A stretch of DNA of 42,969 bases from a virus. The position numbers were made by a program, and so were the translations under genes. The notes under the pieces are model-generated. The model did no database searches. It was not told the origin of the DNA and saw nothing but the letters and a program-made list of their open reading frames with translations. Positions 31,361 to 37,890 of the stretch are shown in pieces. The stretch's first letter is position 1, and every line of letters starts with the position of its first letter. The DNA lies in the IMG/VR virus record IMGVR_UViG_3300045741_000200, positions 1 to 42,969 of that record. One strand, written 5' to 3'.

Positions 31361-31870
31361 TCAGTGTTGCTCAGCGTGCTTGCGTGCCACCTTGACCGGA
31401 CATTCCCCAAGGTTGGGGTACATCCGGTTGGTGATGTCATAGTGCAGGGAGAACTCTAGTTCACTGCGCATGGGGTGACCGCAGCCGCTGCACACAATGG
31501 CATCAGTCCATTGGCGGTCATCGCGGGCCGACCGCAAGCGGGAATTGATGCCATCAACCCTGTCTTGCGCAATCCTGAGTTGTTTCTCTGCGTCCCTCAG
31601 GTTCAGCAGCAGCGCATCAATGCGAGTCATGCGCGGCCGGGGGACCGATTCCCACACGCGACGCACCGGCAGATAGTTGACGGCTGTGATGTCCTCAGCG
31701 GGCACGTAGGCCTCACCCTCACCGGTGTCCACGGTGTAGGTGTCAGCCTTGCCATTCACGGCAATGATGGTGCCCCGTGCATAGGATGTGCTGCTAGTGC
31801 TGCCATCCCAATGCGACACCTCGAAATCAACGATCATGCCGACCTTGAGCATCTTGCGCTTGTCAGGCAT
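31361..31870 (-). CDS. Protein with SH3-like start and C-terminal zinc site
   Basis: 169 aa from ATG 31870 (GGAGGATGAGAACA upstream). Residues about 8-60 look like a small SH3/KOW-type barrel (KVGMIVDFEVSHWDG... GTIIAVNGKADTYTVDTGEG), then a helical coiled region RIDALLLNLRDAEKQLRIAQDRVDGINSRL, then CSGCGHPM and a later Cys, a possible zinc site. Function unknown. Confidence 0.62.
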   Translation of the reverse strand: MPDKRKMLKVGMIVDFEVSHWDGSTSSTSYARGTIIAVNGKADTYTVDTGEGEAYVPAEDITAVNYLPVRRVWESVPRPRMTRIDALLLNLRDAEKQLRIAQDRVDGINSRLRSARDDRQWTDAIVCSGCGHPMRSELEFSLHYDITNRMYPNLGECPVKVARKHAEQH

Positions 31871-32114
31871 TGTTCTCATCCTCCACCACAACACGCAGGT
31901 CACTGAAAGGGCAGGGGCATTCTGGCGCCCCATGGGTGTTGGTGATACCGGCAGCCACAATCTCAGGGTCAGGCTGCACAAGATGTAGGTTGCGCTGCCA
32001 TGCATTCTTGGTGAGATAGCGGGCACCCTGATGATGCACGCAGGTCAGGGTTTTCATCGTGCTGAAATCCCGCCACTGTTCTGCGGGCAGGTCAGACAGT
32101 TCAATGAGTCGCAT
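31863..32114 (-). CDS. Small hypothetical protein
   Basis: 83 aa from ATG 32114. Contains CVHHQGARYLTKNAWQRNLHL and APECPCPFSD: three cysteines and two His that might bind metal. Overlaps the next gene by 8 bases. Unknown. Confidence 0.6.
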   Translation of the reverse strand: MRLIELSDLPAEQWRDFSTMKTLTCVHHQGARYLTKNAWQRNLHLVQPDPEIVAAGITNTHGAPECPCPFSDLRVVVEDENNA

Positions 32115-32119
32115 TGTTC

Positions 32120-32422
32120 TCACCGATCCCTAACAACGGTGCTGTACTCACCATCAGTGGCGTGATCCATGATGCGATCGGTGAACAGTGCCCATGCCCT
32201 TGCCGCATTGACGAAATACTGACCGGACACCCACCATTCAATGTCACCGTTGGCCTTGACGGCATCCTCAGTCACGTAGGACACCACGTATTCACCTTGG
32301 TCAATCAGGTGAGCAATGATGAGGTAGGAAAGATCACCCTCATTCTCACCGATCAACGCAGCCGATCCGAGGATCGTGACATTTCCTGTCTTTCCATGTC
32401 CGCCGACCTTGGGTCCTAACAT
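32120..32422 (-). CDS. First gene of the leftward operon, hypothetical
   Basis: 100 aa: MLGPKVGGHGKTGNVTILGSAALIGENEGDLSYLIIAHLIDQGEYVVSYVT, not a Walker motif although Gly/Lys-rich; the remainder VKANGDIEWWVSGQYF. CTGAGAGAGCGAGAGGATGAG precedes the ATG by a few bases. As the first gene after the leftward promoter candidate it may be a regulator or early takeover protein, but no family is recognised. Confidence 0.62.
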   Translation of the reverse strand: MLGPKVGGHGKTGNVTILGSAALIGENEGDLSYLIIAHLIDQGEYVVSYVTEDAVKANGDIEWWVSGQYFVNAARAWALFTDRIMDHATDGEYSTVVRDR

Positions 32423-32711
32423 TTCCGCTCATCCTCTCGCTCTCTCAGTCAGGGCATACCTGCCCCAACCCCACCATGATAACACATGATGATGAGCAAG
32501 GTGATTCTCATGATGAGGGGTCATTCCGTTGGCATATCGATTCGGCCAGATTACCGGACCAAGTGTATTGCCTCAGGCATGCCGCTAGGCCAGGATGGTC
32601 ACGCCACCCCGGCCGCATTCCCGTGACTCTCCCCCGTGCCACGTGTTGAGCGGCCGGGGTGGTCTGCGTCTGCGCTCAGTCCCGTTCAGATCAACAGCGC
32701 ACATTCATCTC
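32423..32711. other. Intergenic region upstream of leftward operon
   Basis: 289 bp without a convincing gene. It holds the start element (32428-32447) and the promoter candidate at 32476, with CATGATGATGAG and CATGATGAG close repeats (32485-32517). The rest, to the end of the small gene at 32712, shows nothing clear. Confidence 0.45.
32476..32484 (-). promoter_or_regulatory. Extended -10 promoter candidate, leftward
   Basis: Reverse strand TGT-TATCAT (TGN plus -10) at 32484-32476, about 30 bp upstream of the start element of the gene at 32422. No clear -35 at 17 bases. Confidence 0.4.
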
Positions 32712-32888
32712 TCAGGCAGGGTCAGTGGTGCGACCCATCGTGGCCCGATCCAAGAGGAACTCAGCACACTCACGCGCACGTTCCTGCAGTCGCTCACGTT
32801 CCTCATCGGTGCGCGGACGGACCATGGCGAATGTGTCAGCCAATGCAGCACGTACAGCGGCACGCTCAGCGTCCGTCATTGGCTGCAT
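32712..32888 (-). CDS. Small helical protein
   Basis: 58 aa, MQPMTDAERAAVRAALADTFAMVRPRTDEERERLQERARE ... TDPA. Strongly helical and charged. GAGAGGTGAG stands 3 bases before ATG 32888 and the codons fit neighbouring genes, so it is probably real. Isolated gene between the two regulatory stretches; A-rich DNA upstream (32911-32917 reverse complement AAAAAAT) might hold its promoter. Function unknown. Confidence 0.6.
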   Translation of the reverse strand: MQPMTDAERAAVRAALADTFAMVRPRTDEERERLQERARECAEFLLDRATMGRTTDPA

Positions 32889-33396
32889 GACTCACCTCTC
32901 AGAATGAGATATTTTTTCAAGGTGCTTGACACCCAACAATGACCCAACACCAAGAGGTGTCGCAATGGGGTCACTGTTGATCGGATGATGCCAAGCACCG
33001 TGCCACTGATGATGGCGAATCGATCCGGCATCCTGTCAAGGCCACCGTTCGTAGGCTAATCCTGCAGCATGATGACTTATCGATCATCCTGCCAGGCTCA
33101 ACAACTAGGACCTAGGGACGCTTGCGAAAACGCGCAGGTCATGGCAGCGACGAAATATGGCATAACCACTGGCGTTGGCTTAGCCATCACTATGACGTGT
33201 TATCGAACATTTCGTGTCTTGCGTATGTCCAACGCAACGACTAGACATGACCCACCACCGAACCGGCCGCGCAGCACCGGTTCAACGTCCACCACCTTGC
33301 AGGCACCGTGCGGGCATTCCCCATGGTGTGCATTGCGTCATGCACATCATGCCCCGCAGGGTGATAGGTGACGCGCGCCGAAAGTGGGTGCGGGCA
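32889..33396. other. Early regulatory region, about 500 bp
   Basis: No convincing gene. Contains GACACC...GGTGTC inverted elements (32928-32961) and related words at 32975 (reverse complement GGCATCATCCGATC), 33028 (GGCATCCTGTCAAG) and 33089 (ATCATCCTGCCAGG), which might be operators. A promoter candidate is at 33175. Lies between leftward and rightward early units, the usual place for a lysis-lysogeny control region. Confidence 0.5.
33175..33203 (+). promoter_or_regulatory. Rightward early promoter candidate
   Basis: TTGGCT (33175-33180), spacer 17 bases, TGTTAT (33198-33203). It would transcribe the early operon from the Cro-like gene at 33397 with a long leader of about 190 bases. ATCGAACAT right after it recurs upstream of the 22322 gene. 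Confidence 0.55.
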
Positions 33397-33696
33397 ATGC
33401 AGTACGTGGTTCATCGCGAGGCATTGGCAGAACTCATGCAGCGCAAGGGGTTCAACACCCCGCGACTCGCAGCGGCAGCCGGTGTCTCAGCATCGTTCGT
33501 CAACTACCTACTCAACGGACAACGCGTCATCATCAGCGCAGCCGTCCGTGAGGGGTTGGCCGATGCACTCACGGTCTGTCCCGATGACATCGGGACAGAC
33601 ACCGATGTGATTGGTCTGATGTTCAGCACGCTTGCCATGCGCCGCAACCCTGCCGGAAACACCATGCCCCACAAGGGATGTGAGCGTGCGTCATGA
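33397..33696 (+). CDS. XRE-family HTH regulator, Cro-like candidate
   Basis: 99 aa from ATG 33397. HTH at about residues 10-45: LAELMQRKGFNTPRLAAAAGVSASFVNYLLNGQRV. The C-terminal part has only short polar stretches. As first gene of the long rightward early operon, next to the regulatory region, it is a natural Cro-like (lytic) regulator opposite to the XRE protein at 21724. Upstream in-frame codons exist, but this ATG starts right at the conserved domain. The stop overlaps the next ATG. Confidence 0.75.
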   Translation: MQYVVHREALAELMQRKGFNTPRLAAAAGVSASFVNYLLNGQRVIISAAVREGLADALTVCPDDIGTDTDVIGLMFSTLAMRRNPAGNTMPHKGCERAS

Positions 33697-33830
33697 CCCT
33701 GCCTGCGCAACGACACGTTGACAGGCGGCCGGGCGCTACGCGTGGTTTCTGGCGCGGCATGACCTACGCACTGTTGTTCGAGGCTGCCATCGGCAGCGTC
33801 ATCCTGATCGGTTGGTGGTTCCTGCGATGA
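33693..33830 (+). CDS. Single-pass mini membrane protein
   Basis: 45 aa: basic start QRHVDRRPGATRGFWRG then a hydrophobic helix YALLFEAAIGSVILIGWWFL (about 24-43). ATGA overlap with both neighbours shows that it belongs to the translation chain. Role unknown. Confidence 0.6.
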   Translation: MTLPAQRHVDRRPGATRGFWRGMTYALLFEAAIGSVILIGWWFLR

Positions 33831-34678
33831 CTACTGCTGCAACGGATCTAGACACATGCCTGCCGGAACCCCTTGCAGCACAAGAGATGCAACTAGGTGC
33901 TGACCCTGACCTGATTGACAGGGAACTCATCGACATCATCGTGCGTGCGATCCGGCAGGCACCACGCAGCGTGCAGCGTGCGATTGGACCGAGCGAGATG
34001 GGGTCCGCATGTCTGCGCAAGATCGGTTACCGGCTCAGCGACGTTGAGCCGTTGAACATCGGTGCGGCATGGCTGCCCCTAGTGGGCACCGGGGTGCACG
34101 CCATGGTTGCCGACATGTTCGCAGCACACAACCTTGCCAGTGGCTTTACTCGCTACCTGATCGAGCAACGCGTGACGGTCGGAACCGTTGCAGGACAACC
34201 GATCGAGGGCACGTGCGACTGCTACGACAGAGTGACGGCGACTGTCATTGACTGGAAATGTGTTGGCCTCTCAACGTTGCGCAAGGTCAAGCGTGATGGC
34301 CTACCGCGCAACTACCGGATGCAAGCGCACCTCTATGGGCGTGGGTACCGCAACGCAGGCCATCACGTTGAGCGTGTGGCTGTGATGTTCCTACCCCGCA
34401 ACGCTGAGTTGCGTGACCGCATCTTTATCACCGAGCCGTATGACGAATCCGTTGCGCTAGAAGCACTTGCGATAGCCAACGCTGCGGCTAGCGGACTGGC
34501 GGAACTCGGCAACGCGTTGCTGCCGCTGCTGCCTGCCGCTGAGGACTACTGCGAGTCGTGCCCATGGTTCAACCCGTTCAGCCGCGATGTCACGCAGGCA
34601 TGTCCCGGGCCGGACGGCAAGACATTGCTACCTGAGGGCAGCGGCGACAATGACCCCTCATTGGCTGGAATCATCTAG
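33827..34678 (+). CDS. Cas4/RecB-type exonuclease (PD-(D/E)XK)
   Basis: 283 aa from ATG 33827. Cys 62 (SACLRK), His 91, then the nuclease core IEGTCDCYDRVTATVIDWKCVG (about 126-147, with Asp 142 and Lys 144), and YRMQAHLYGRGY with Gln 166. Late cysteines C241-x2-C244 and C258 together with C62 make a four-Cys arrangement like the iron-sulfur cluster of Cas4/AddB-type nucleases. Probably degrades DNA ends in recombination-based replication; no crispr array is present. ATGA overlap upstream; followed by the ssDNA-binding candidate. Confidence 0.85.
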   Translation: MTTAATDLDTCLPEPLAAQEMQLGADPDLIDRELIDIIVRAIRQAPRSVQRAIGPSEMGSACLRKIGYRLSDVEPLNIGAAWLPLVGTGVHAMVADMFAAHNLASGFTRYLIEQRVTVGTVAGQPIEGTCDCYDRVTATVIDWKCVGLSTLRKVKRDGLPRNYRMQAHLYGRGYRNAGHHVERVAVMFLPRNAELRDRIFITEPYDESVALEALAIANAAASGLAELGNALLPLLPAAEDYCESCPWFNPFSRDVTQACPGPDGKTLLPEGSGDNDPSLAGII

Positions 34679-34689
34679 GAGAGAGCGAC
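34678..34689 (+). promoter_or_regulatory. Start-associated element
   Basis: AGGAGAGAGCGAC directly before ATG 34690. It combines a classical AGGAG with the GAGAGCGA motif. Confidence 0.65.
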
Positions 34690-35433
34690 ATGACGACATA
34701 CCCCGGTAACATGGCACCCACATTCCAGGCACCCCCTGCCACTGCATCCGTTGCGCCGCAGTCCTATGCGCCACCCTCGGTGGAGGATGTGCTAGCCACT
34801 GCAGGCAAGGCACCGCAGGCTGCATCGTTCGGTGAGCATGCCCCGAGCACCATCGGTGGCAAGGTGCTGCGCAAGCCCATGTCTTATCACGCCAGGGAAT
34901 ACGACCCGTCCGGCCGGGGGATGGGTGCGCCCAAGTTCACCACCGATGGGCGGCCGGTATGGGGCATCAGTGTCGATGTGCAGACAGCGATGCGTGAAGG
35001 TCCCGAGGACAACGGGGTACGGCGCATGTACCTCGAAAAGCCGCGACAGTTGGCCGCAGTGCGTGAAGCGCTTGCCCCGTATGAACTTCCCGGGGTGGAG
35101 GTGGGCGGCATCATTGAGGTGACATGGACAGGTACCGAGCCTGGCCGTGGATCGATCGAGGCCAACACCTACAGCGCGCGCTACATCACTGCCGCGCAGG
35201 CTGCCAGCATGCCCCATGGTGGCGTGCCGCAGCCTGTCTACACCACGCCCACTGTTGGCAACATCGGCAACGGTCAGCCACCCCCCGCGTGGGCACAGCC
35301 GACCGCACAGCCTCAGATTGCCGTGCAGCCTGGCGCGCAGGCCGATCCGGCCAAGGTGGTCACTGCCACCACTGCGGCAGCGCTTGCCAATGCCGGTGTT
35401 GACCTGAGCGGTTACACCATCATTCCCGGTTAA
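34690..35433 (+). CDS. Putative ssDNA-binding / recombination accessory protein
   Basis: 247 aa. Pro-rich N-terminal end, a central beta-rich domain at about 55-165 (STIGGKVLRKPMSYHAREYDPSGRGMG... PVWGISVDVQTAMREGPEDNGVRRMYLEKPRQLAAVREALA... VGGIIEVTWTGTEPGRGSIEANTYSARYI), and a flexible Pro/Gln-rich tail. The central part resembles an OB-fold-like actinophage family often placed next to Cas4-type exonucleases, which suggests ssDNA binding. The pair exonuclease plus binding protein would serve recombination. No catalytic motif. Confidence 0.6.
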   Translation: MTTYPGNMAPTFQAPPATASVAPQSYAPPSVEDVLATAGKAPQAASFGEHAPSTIGGKVLRKPMSYHAREYDPSGRGMGAPKFTTDGRPVWGISVDVQTAMREGPEDNGVRRMYLEKPRQLAAVREALAPYELPGVEVGGIIEVTWTGTEPGRGSIEANTYSARYITAAQAASMPHGGVPQPVYTTPTVGNIGNGQPPPAWAQPTAQPQIAVQPGAQADPAKVVTATTAAALANAGVDLSGYTIIPG

Positions 35434-35470
35434 AGCCTTGCGGGGCAGGTGATTCGGTAGGCATCCCGCG

Positions 35471-35749
35471 ATGACTGCACACCTCAATGATGCACTGTGG
35501 GAGACGCTGACACCGCTACCGTTCATCGGGCAGCGTGACCGACCACGATGCGCGGAAGTGTTGTGGCGCAGCGTGTTCCAAGAGGCAGGGGACTACGGCA
35601 GCGGTAAGACTGTCGCCCTTGCCAAGCAAGTCTGTGCTCAGTGTCCATTGCGGGATGCCTGCCGTGACTATGCCATCACCACTCGACAACGGTGGGGTGT
35701 GTGGGGCGGAAAGTTGATGGGCTATGAACAACGCGAACGCAAGCGCTAG
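35471..35749 (+). CDS. WhiB-like iron-sulfur transcription factor
   Basis: 92 aa with all Wbl marks: Cys 27, then C55-x2-C58-x5-C64 (QVCAQCPLRDAC), GVWGG at 76-80 and a basic tail QRERKR. Wbl proteins are restricted to Actinobacteria and their phages, bind a [4Fe-4S] cluster and usually act with the primary sigma factor. Here it lies in the early operon and may regulate host genes or the superinfection response (phage Wbl proteins such as TM4 WhiBTM4 are known). No clear Shine-Dalgarno; 26 bases overlap the next gene. Confidence 0.92.
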   Translation: MTAHLNDALWETLTPLPFIGQRDRPRCAEVLWRSVFQEAGDYGSGKTVALAKQVCAQCPLRDACRDYAITTRQRWGVWGGKLMGYEQRERKR

Positions 35750-35930
35750 CACGCTTTCCGCTGAGTGGTGGCCCGATGTGTTGGGGCCGATGATCGAGGC
35801 ACGATGCGCGGTGCTGCGCTGCAACGCCATCGTGCACACTCATCAAGTGTTCGTGCACCACATCACCCGCGAGATGGTCGGCATTCCCTTGTGCCGCAAC
35901 CATTACGGTCTAGTGGACGTGATGAGATGA
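35724..35930 (+). CDS. Small zinc-binding protein
   Basis: 68 aa overlapping the WhiB gene by 26 bp. Contains ARCAVLRCNAIVHTHQVFVHHITREMVGIPLCRNHYGL: two Cys, several His, then C-x2-H. Such a C-x5-C...C-x2-H site suggests zinc. Function unknown. Confidence 0.6.
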   Translation: MNNANASASTLSAEWWPDVLGPMIEARCAVLRCNAIVHTHQVFVHHITREMVGIPLCRNHYGLVDVMR

Positions 35931-36163
35931 CGGATGCTGTACCGATCGACGGCACGCAGAATGCGCGTGCATACCTTGCGCTGCAACATGTTCAGCAGCA
36001 TGGCCGCTACTGCCGCAGGTTTCAAGGCAACGTCACCACCAAGCGATGCCCTTGCGGTAAAAGCCGTGAAGTCTACTGCGCTGAATGCAAGTGGTTGCTC
36101 ATCTCGATGACGGACGTGGGCAACCAACCGTGCGAATGCCTACAGCCTGGCACGCGGATCTGA
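35927..36163 (+). CDS. Small protein with cysteine pairs
   Basis: 78 aa from ATG 35927, which overlaps the previous stop (ATGA). Two groups of cysteines (YCRRF...RCPCGKSREVYCAECKW and PCECLQPG) form a possible double zinc site. A longer reading to 35765 overlaps the gene before and lacks a ribosome site. Unknown function. Confidence 0.6.
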   Translation: MTDAVPIDGTQNARAYLALQHVQQHGRYCRRFQGNVTTKRCPCGKSREVYCAECKWLLISMTDVGNQPCECLQPGTRI

Positions 36164-36178
36164 GAGAGGGTGAGCAGG

Positions 36179-36565
36179 ATGACTCACGTTATGGATGTGC
36201 CTGATTCAATCTGGGAGTGGGGTCAGAGGCATTTCAACACAAGCAATCCCGCACCACACTTGCGCAACATGGTCATACAGAGCATGGTGCAACTACTGAC
36301 GGTCCCTGCCGATGAGGTTACTACTGAGATTGATGAAGTCATCGCCGAACCTGTTGCTATGCGGACGTTCGAGCAACGACGCAACGCATTAGGTATCACG
36401 TTCGTGCCGGTCGACCCTGACAGGCAAGCGTCATACGTGTGGGGTATGGAGATGTTCGGTGGCGAGGAAGAACTACTGACATTCCTTGAGGAAAAGGCTG
36501 CCGATGGGATCAACAACCCCATGTTGTTCCTGATTGCGTTGTGGGCCAAGCGGTCCCGAGGTTGA
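36179..36565 (+). CDS. Hypothetical protein
   Basis: 128 aa from ATG 36179, with the element CTGAGAGAGGGTGAGCAGG before it. Helical N-terminal DNA-binding-like part (WEWGQRHFNTSNPAPHLRNMVIQSMVQLLT), acidic second half (GGEEELLTFLEEKAADGI). Not recognised. Confidence 0.62.
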   Translation: MTHVMDVPDSIWEWGQRHFNTSNPAPHLRNMVIQSMVQLLTVPADEVTTEIDEVIAEPVAMRTFEQRRNALGITFVPVDPDRQASYVWGMEMFGGEEELLTFLEEKAADGINNPMLFLIALWAKRSRG

Positions 36566-36566
36566 C

Positions 36567-36881
36567 ATGCCACAACCTAAGCCTGACAGGCATGTTGACC
36601 CTATCGGCACCGATGCGATGTTCGACGTTGAGCCGTTACGCCATGCCAAGCAACGCACCAAGTCTGTACCGAGCGCAGCGCAAGGCAATTGCCCGCGATG
36701 CCTGCGAGGCAAGACAGGTCTGATGCCGCAAGGTCGGCACCTTGTCTGGCGTCAACACAACTACACCACATGGTCAGGGGCGCGGATGCCTTGCCCCGCA
36801 AGCGGTATCGCAGTGTGTGCACTGCCTGAGGTTAACCCGCTAGATGGACTGTTCACAGTGAGGTGCATGCACGATGACTAG
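36567..36881 (+). CDS. Zinc-ribbon-like protein
   Basis: 104 aa from ATG 36567, two bases after the previous gene's stop. Contains CPRCLRGKTGLMPQGRHLVWRQHNYTTWSGARMPCPASGIAVC, a Cys-pair plus later Cys/His that suggests a zinc ribbon. One of many such small proteins in this operon. Confidence 0.6.
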   Translation: MPQPKPDRHVDPIGTDAMFDVEPLRHAKQRTKSVPSAAQGNCPRCLRGKTGLMPQGRHLVWRQHNYTTWSGARMPCPASGIAVCALPEVNPLDGLFTVRCMHDD

Positions 36882-37365
36882 CCAAGCCTGCGGCATGGCG
36901 ACCGCTGAGGTTCCCAACCCGCTACTGCGAGCGCATGCCACCGGGGGGTTTAGTCTCACCCTCGGCACCACCCACATTGCAGCCATGGTCTATGTGGACT
37001 ACACCATACGCAGCAAGGTGCCAAGCGTGATGGACTTGATAAACGAGCCTGACCGCTCATTCCTACTCACCTCATCGTTGCCGCACAAGGCACCATGGAG
37101 CCATTACGTGCCAGGCATTCGCGGTGTCTTGGGTCGCGGGTTGCTGATCGAGTCTGCGGCATGGCTGCAGGCACGGCGCAAGCATGAGATGCGCGAGGCT
37201 GCATTGGGTCGCAATATTGCGATGCACTTTCCTACCTGGCGGATGTACCGGTTCACCAAGGCCGGTGTGATGGCACGTGGACTGCTGCAGGAATGCGGTG
37301 TGTGGCAAGAGTTCGCGGAGCAACTTGCCGCGCATCAACGGGCGCAGGTTCGGGGTGTGGCATGA
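36874..37365 (+). CDS. Hypothetical protein
   Basis: 163 aa, start overlaps the previous gene by 8 bp. The centre is helical (VPGIRGVLGRGLLIESAAWLQARRKHEMREAALGRN). No clear motif; the C-terminal part is basic. Unknown; possible DNA-binding by charge. Confidence 0.6.
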   Translation: MTSQACGMATAEVPNPLLRAHATGGFSLTLGTTHIAAMVYVDYTIRSKVPSVMDLINEPDRSFLLTSSLPHKAPWSHYVPGIRGVLGRGLLIESAAWLQARRKHEMREAALGRNIAMHFPTWRMYRFTKAGVMARGLLQECGVWQEFAEQLAAHQRAQVRGVA

Positions 37366-37490
37366 GCATCGACATGGTGGACGACTGGTCCGACCTTGAG
37401 CGGTGGGAGAAACGTGAAGGGTTGTTGGTGTTCGTGCGGACAACCAAGACGTTGGCTATCTGTGTTGATGGGCAATGGGTTGAGTGTTGA
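37362..37490 (+). CDS. Mini-protein
   Basis: 42 aa, MSIDMVDDWSDLERWEKREGLLVFVRTTKTLAICVDGQWVEC. ATGA overlap with the previous gene. Charged helix then a beta strand. No known family. Confidence 0.5.
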   Translation: MSIDMVDDWSDLERWEKREGLLVFVRTTKTLAICVDGQWVEC

Positions 37491-37492
37491 CC

Positions 37493-37609
37493 ATGCCCAC
37501 CGTTGACGTCGCCGATGACGAAACCCCTTGCCCGGTATGCGGTTACGTGGGTCCGAAACCCATGATCTATCGACCCTACTGCAATCAGAGATGTTGGGAA
37601 GCACGATGA
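37493..37609 (+). CDS. Mini zinc-ribbon protein containing a dispersed repeat
   Basis: 38 aa from ATG 37493, two bases after the previous stop: C-x2-C (TPCPVCGYVG) and C-x3-C (YCNQRC), a compact zinc ribbon. The DNA for DDETPC (37514-37530) is a near-copy of the 17-bp dispersed repeat. ATGA overlap with the next gene. Confidence 0.55.
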   Translation: MPTVDVADDETPCPVCGYVGPKPMIYRPYCNQRCWEAR

Positions 37610-37887
37610 CAACGCCACCCATGACCTTGACTGACAGGCAGCGTGCGAGCATCCTGCTCACTCGCGTATTCCTTTACAGCAGTAGGGTTGCGCACCTCCT
37701 GAGGCCACATCACAGCCCTAACGATGGCTATGGACTTGCCTACTGCGGTGCTAGCCCTCAGTGGGGCATGTCGTGGTACGGCACCGGTTCGGATGCGGAA
37801 CAGCACAAGGCTGCAACCCTGGCGCTGTGCAAGCGATGCGTGAAGTACGCACCACCGGAGTGGGTCCCTACATCCGTTGCGGAGTAA
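37606..37887 (+). CDS. Small cysteine-containing protein
   Basis: 93 aa from ATG 37606. The segment VAHLLRPHHSPNDGYGLAYCGASPQW...LALCKRCVKYAPPEW has Cys/His positions like small actinophage zinc proteins whose end reads CxxC. Unknown role. It precedes the primase/helicase gene by three bases. Confidence 0.6.
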   Translation: MTTPPMTLTDRQRASILLTRVFLYSSRVAHLLRPHHSPNDGYGLAYCGASPQWGMSWYGTGSDAEQHKAATLALCKRCVKYAPPEWVPTSVAE

Positions 37888-37890
37888 GGG

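Noticed and set aside
33069-33371. 100-codon frame in the early regulatory region
   Set aside because: No ribosome site, crosses the promoter candidate, Pro/His/Arg-rich composition unlike real neighbours.
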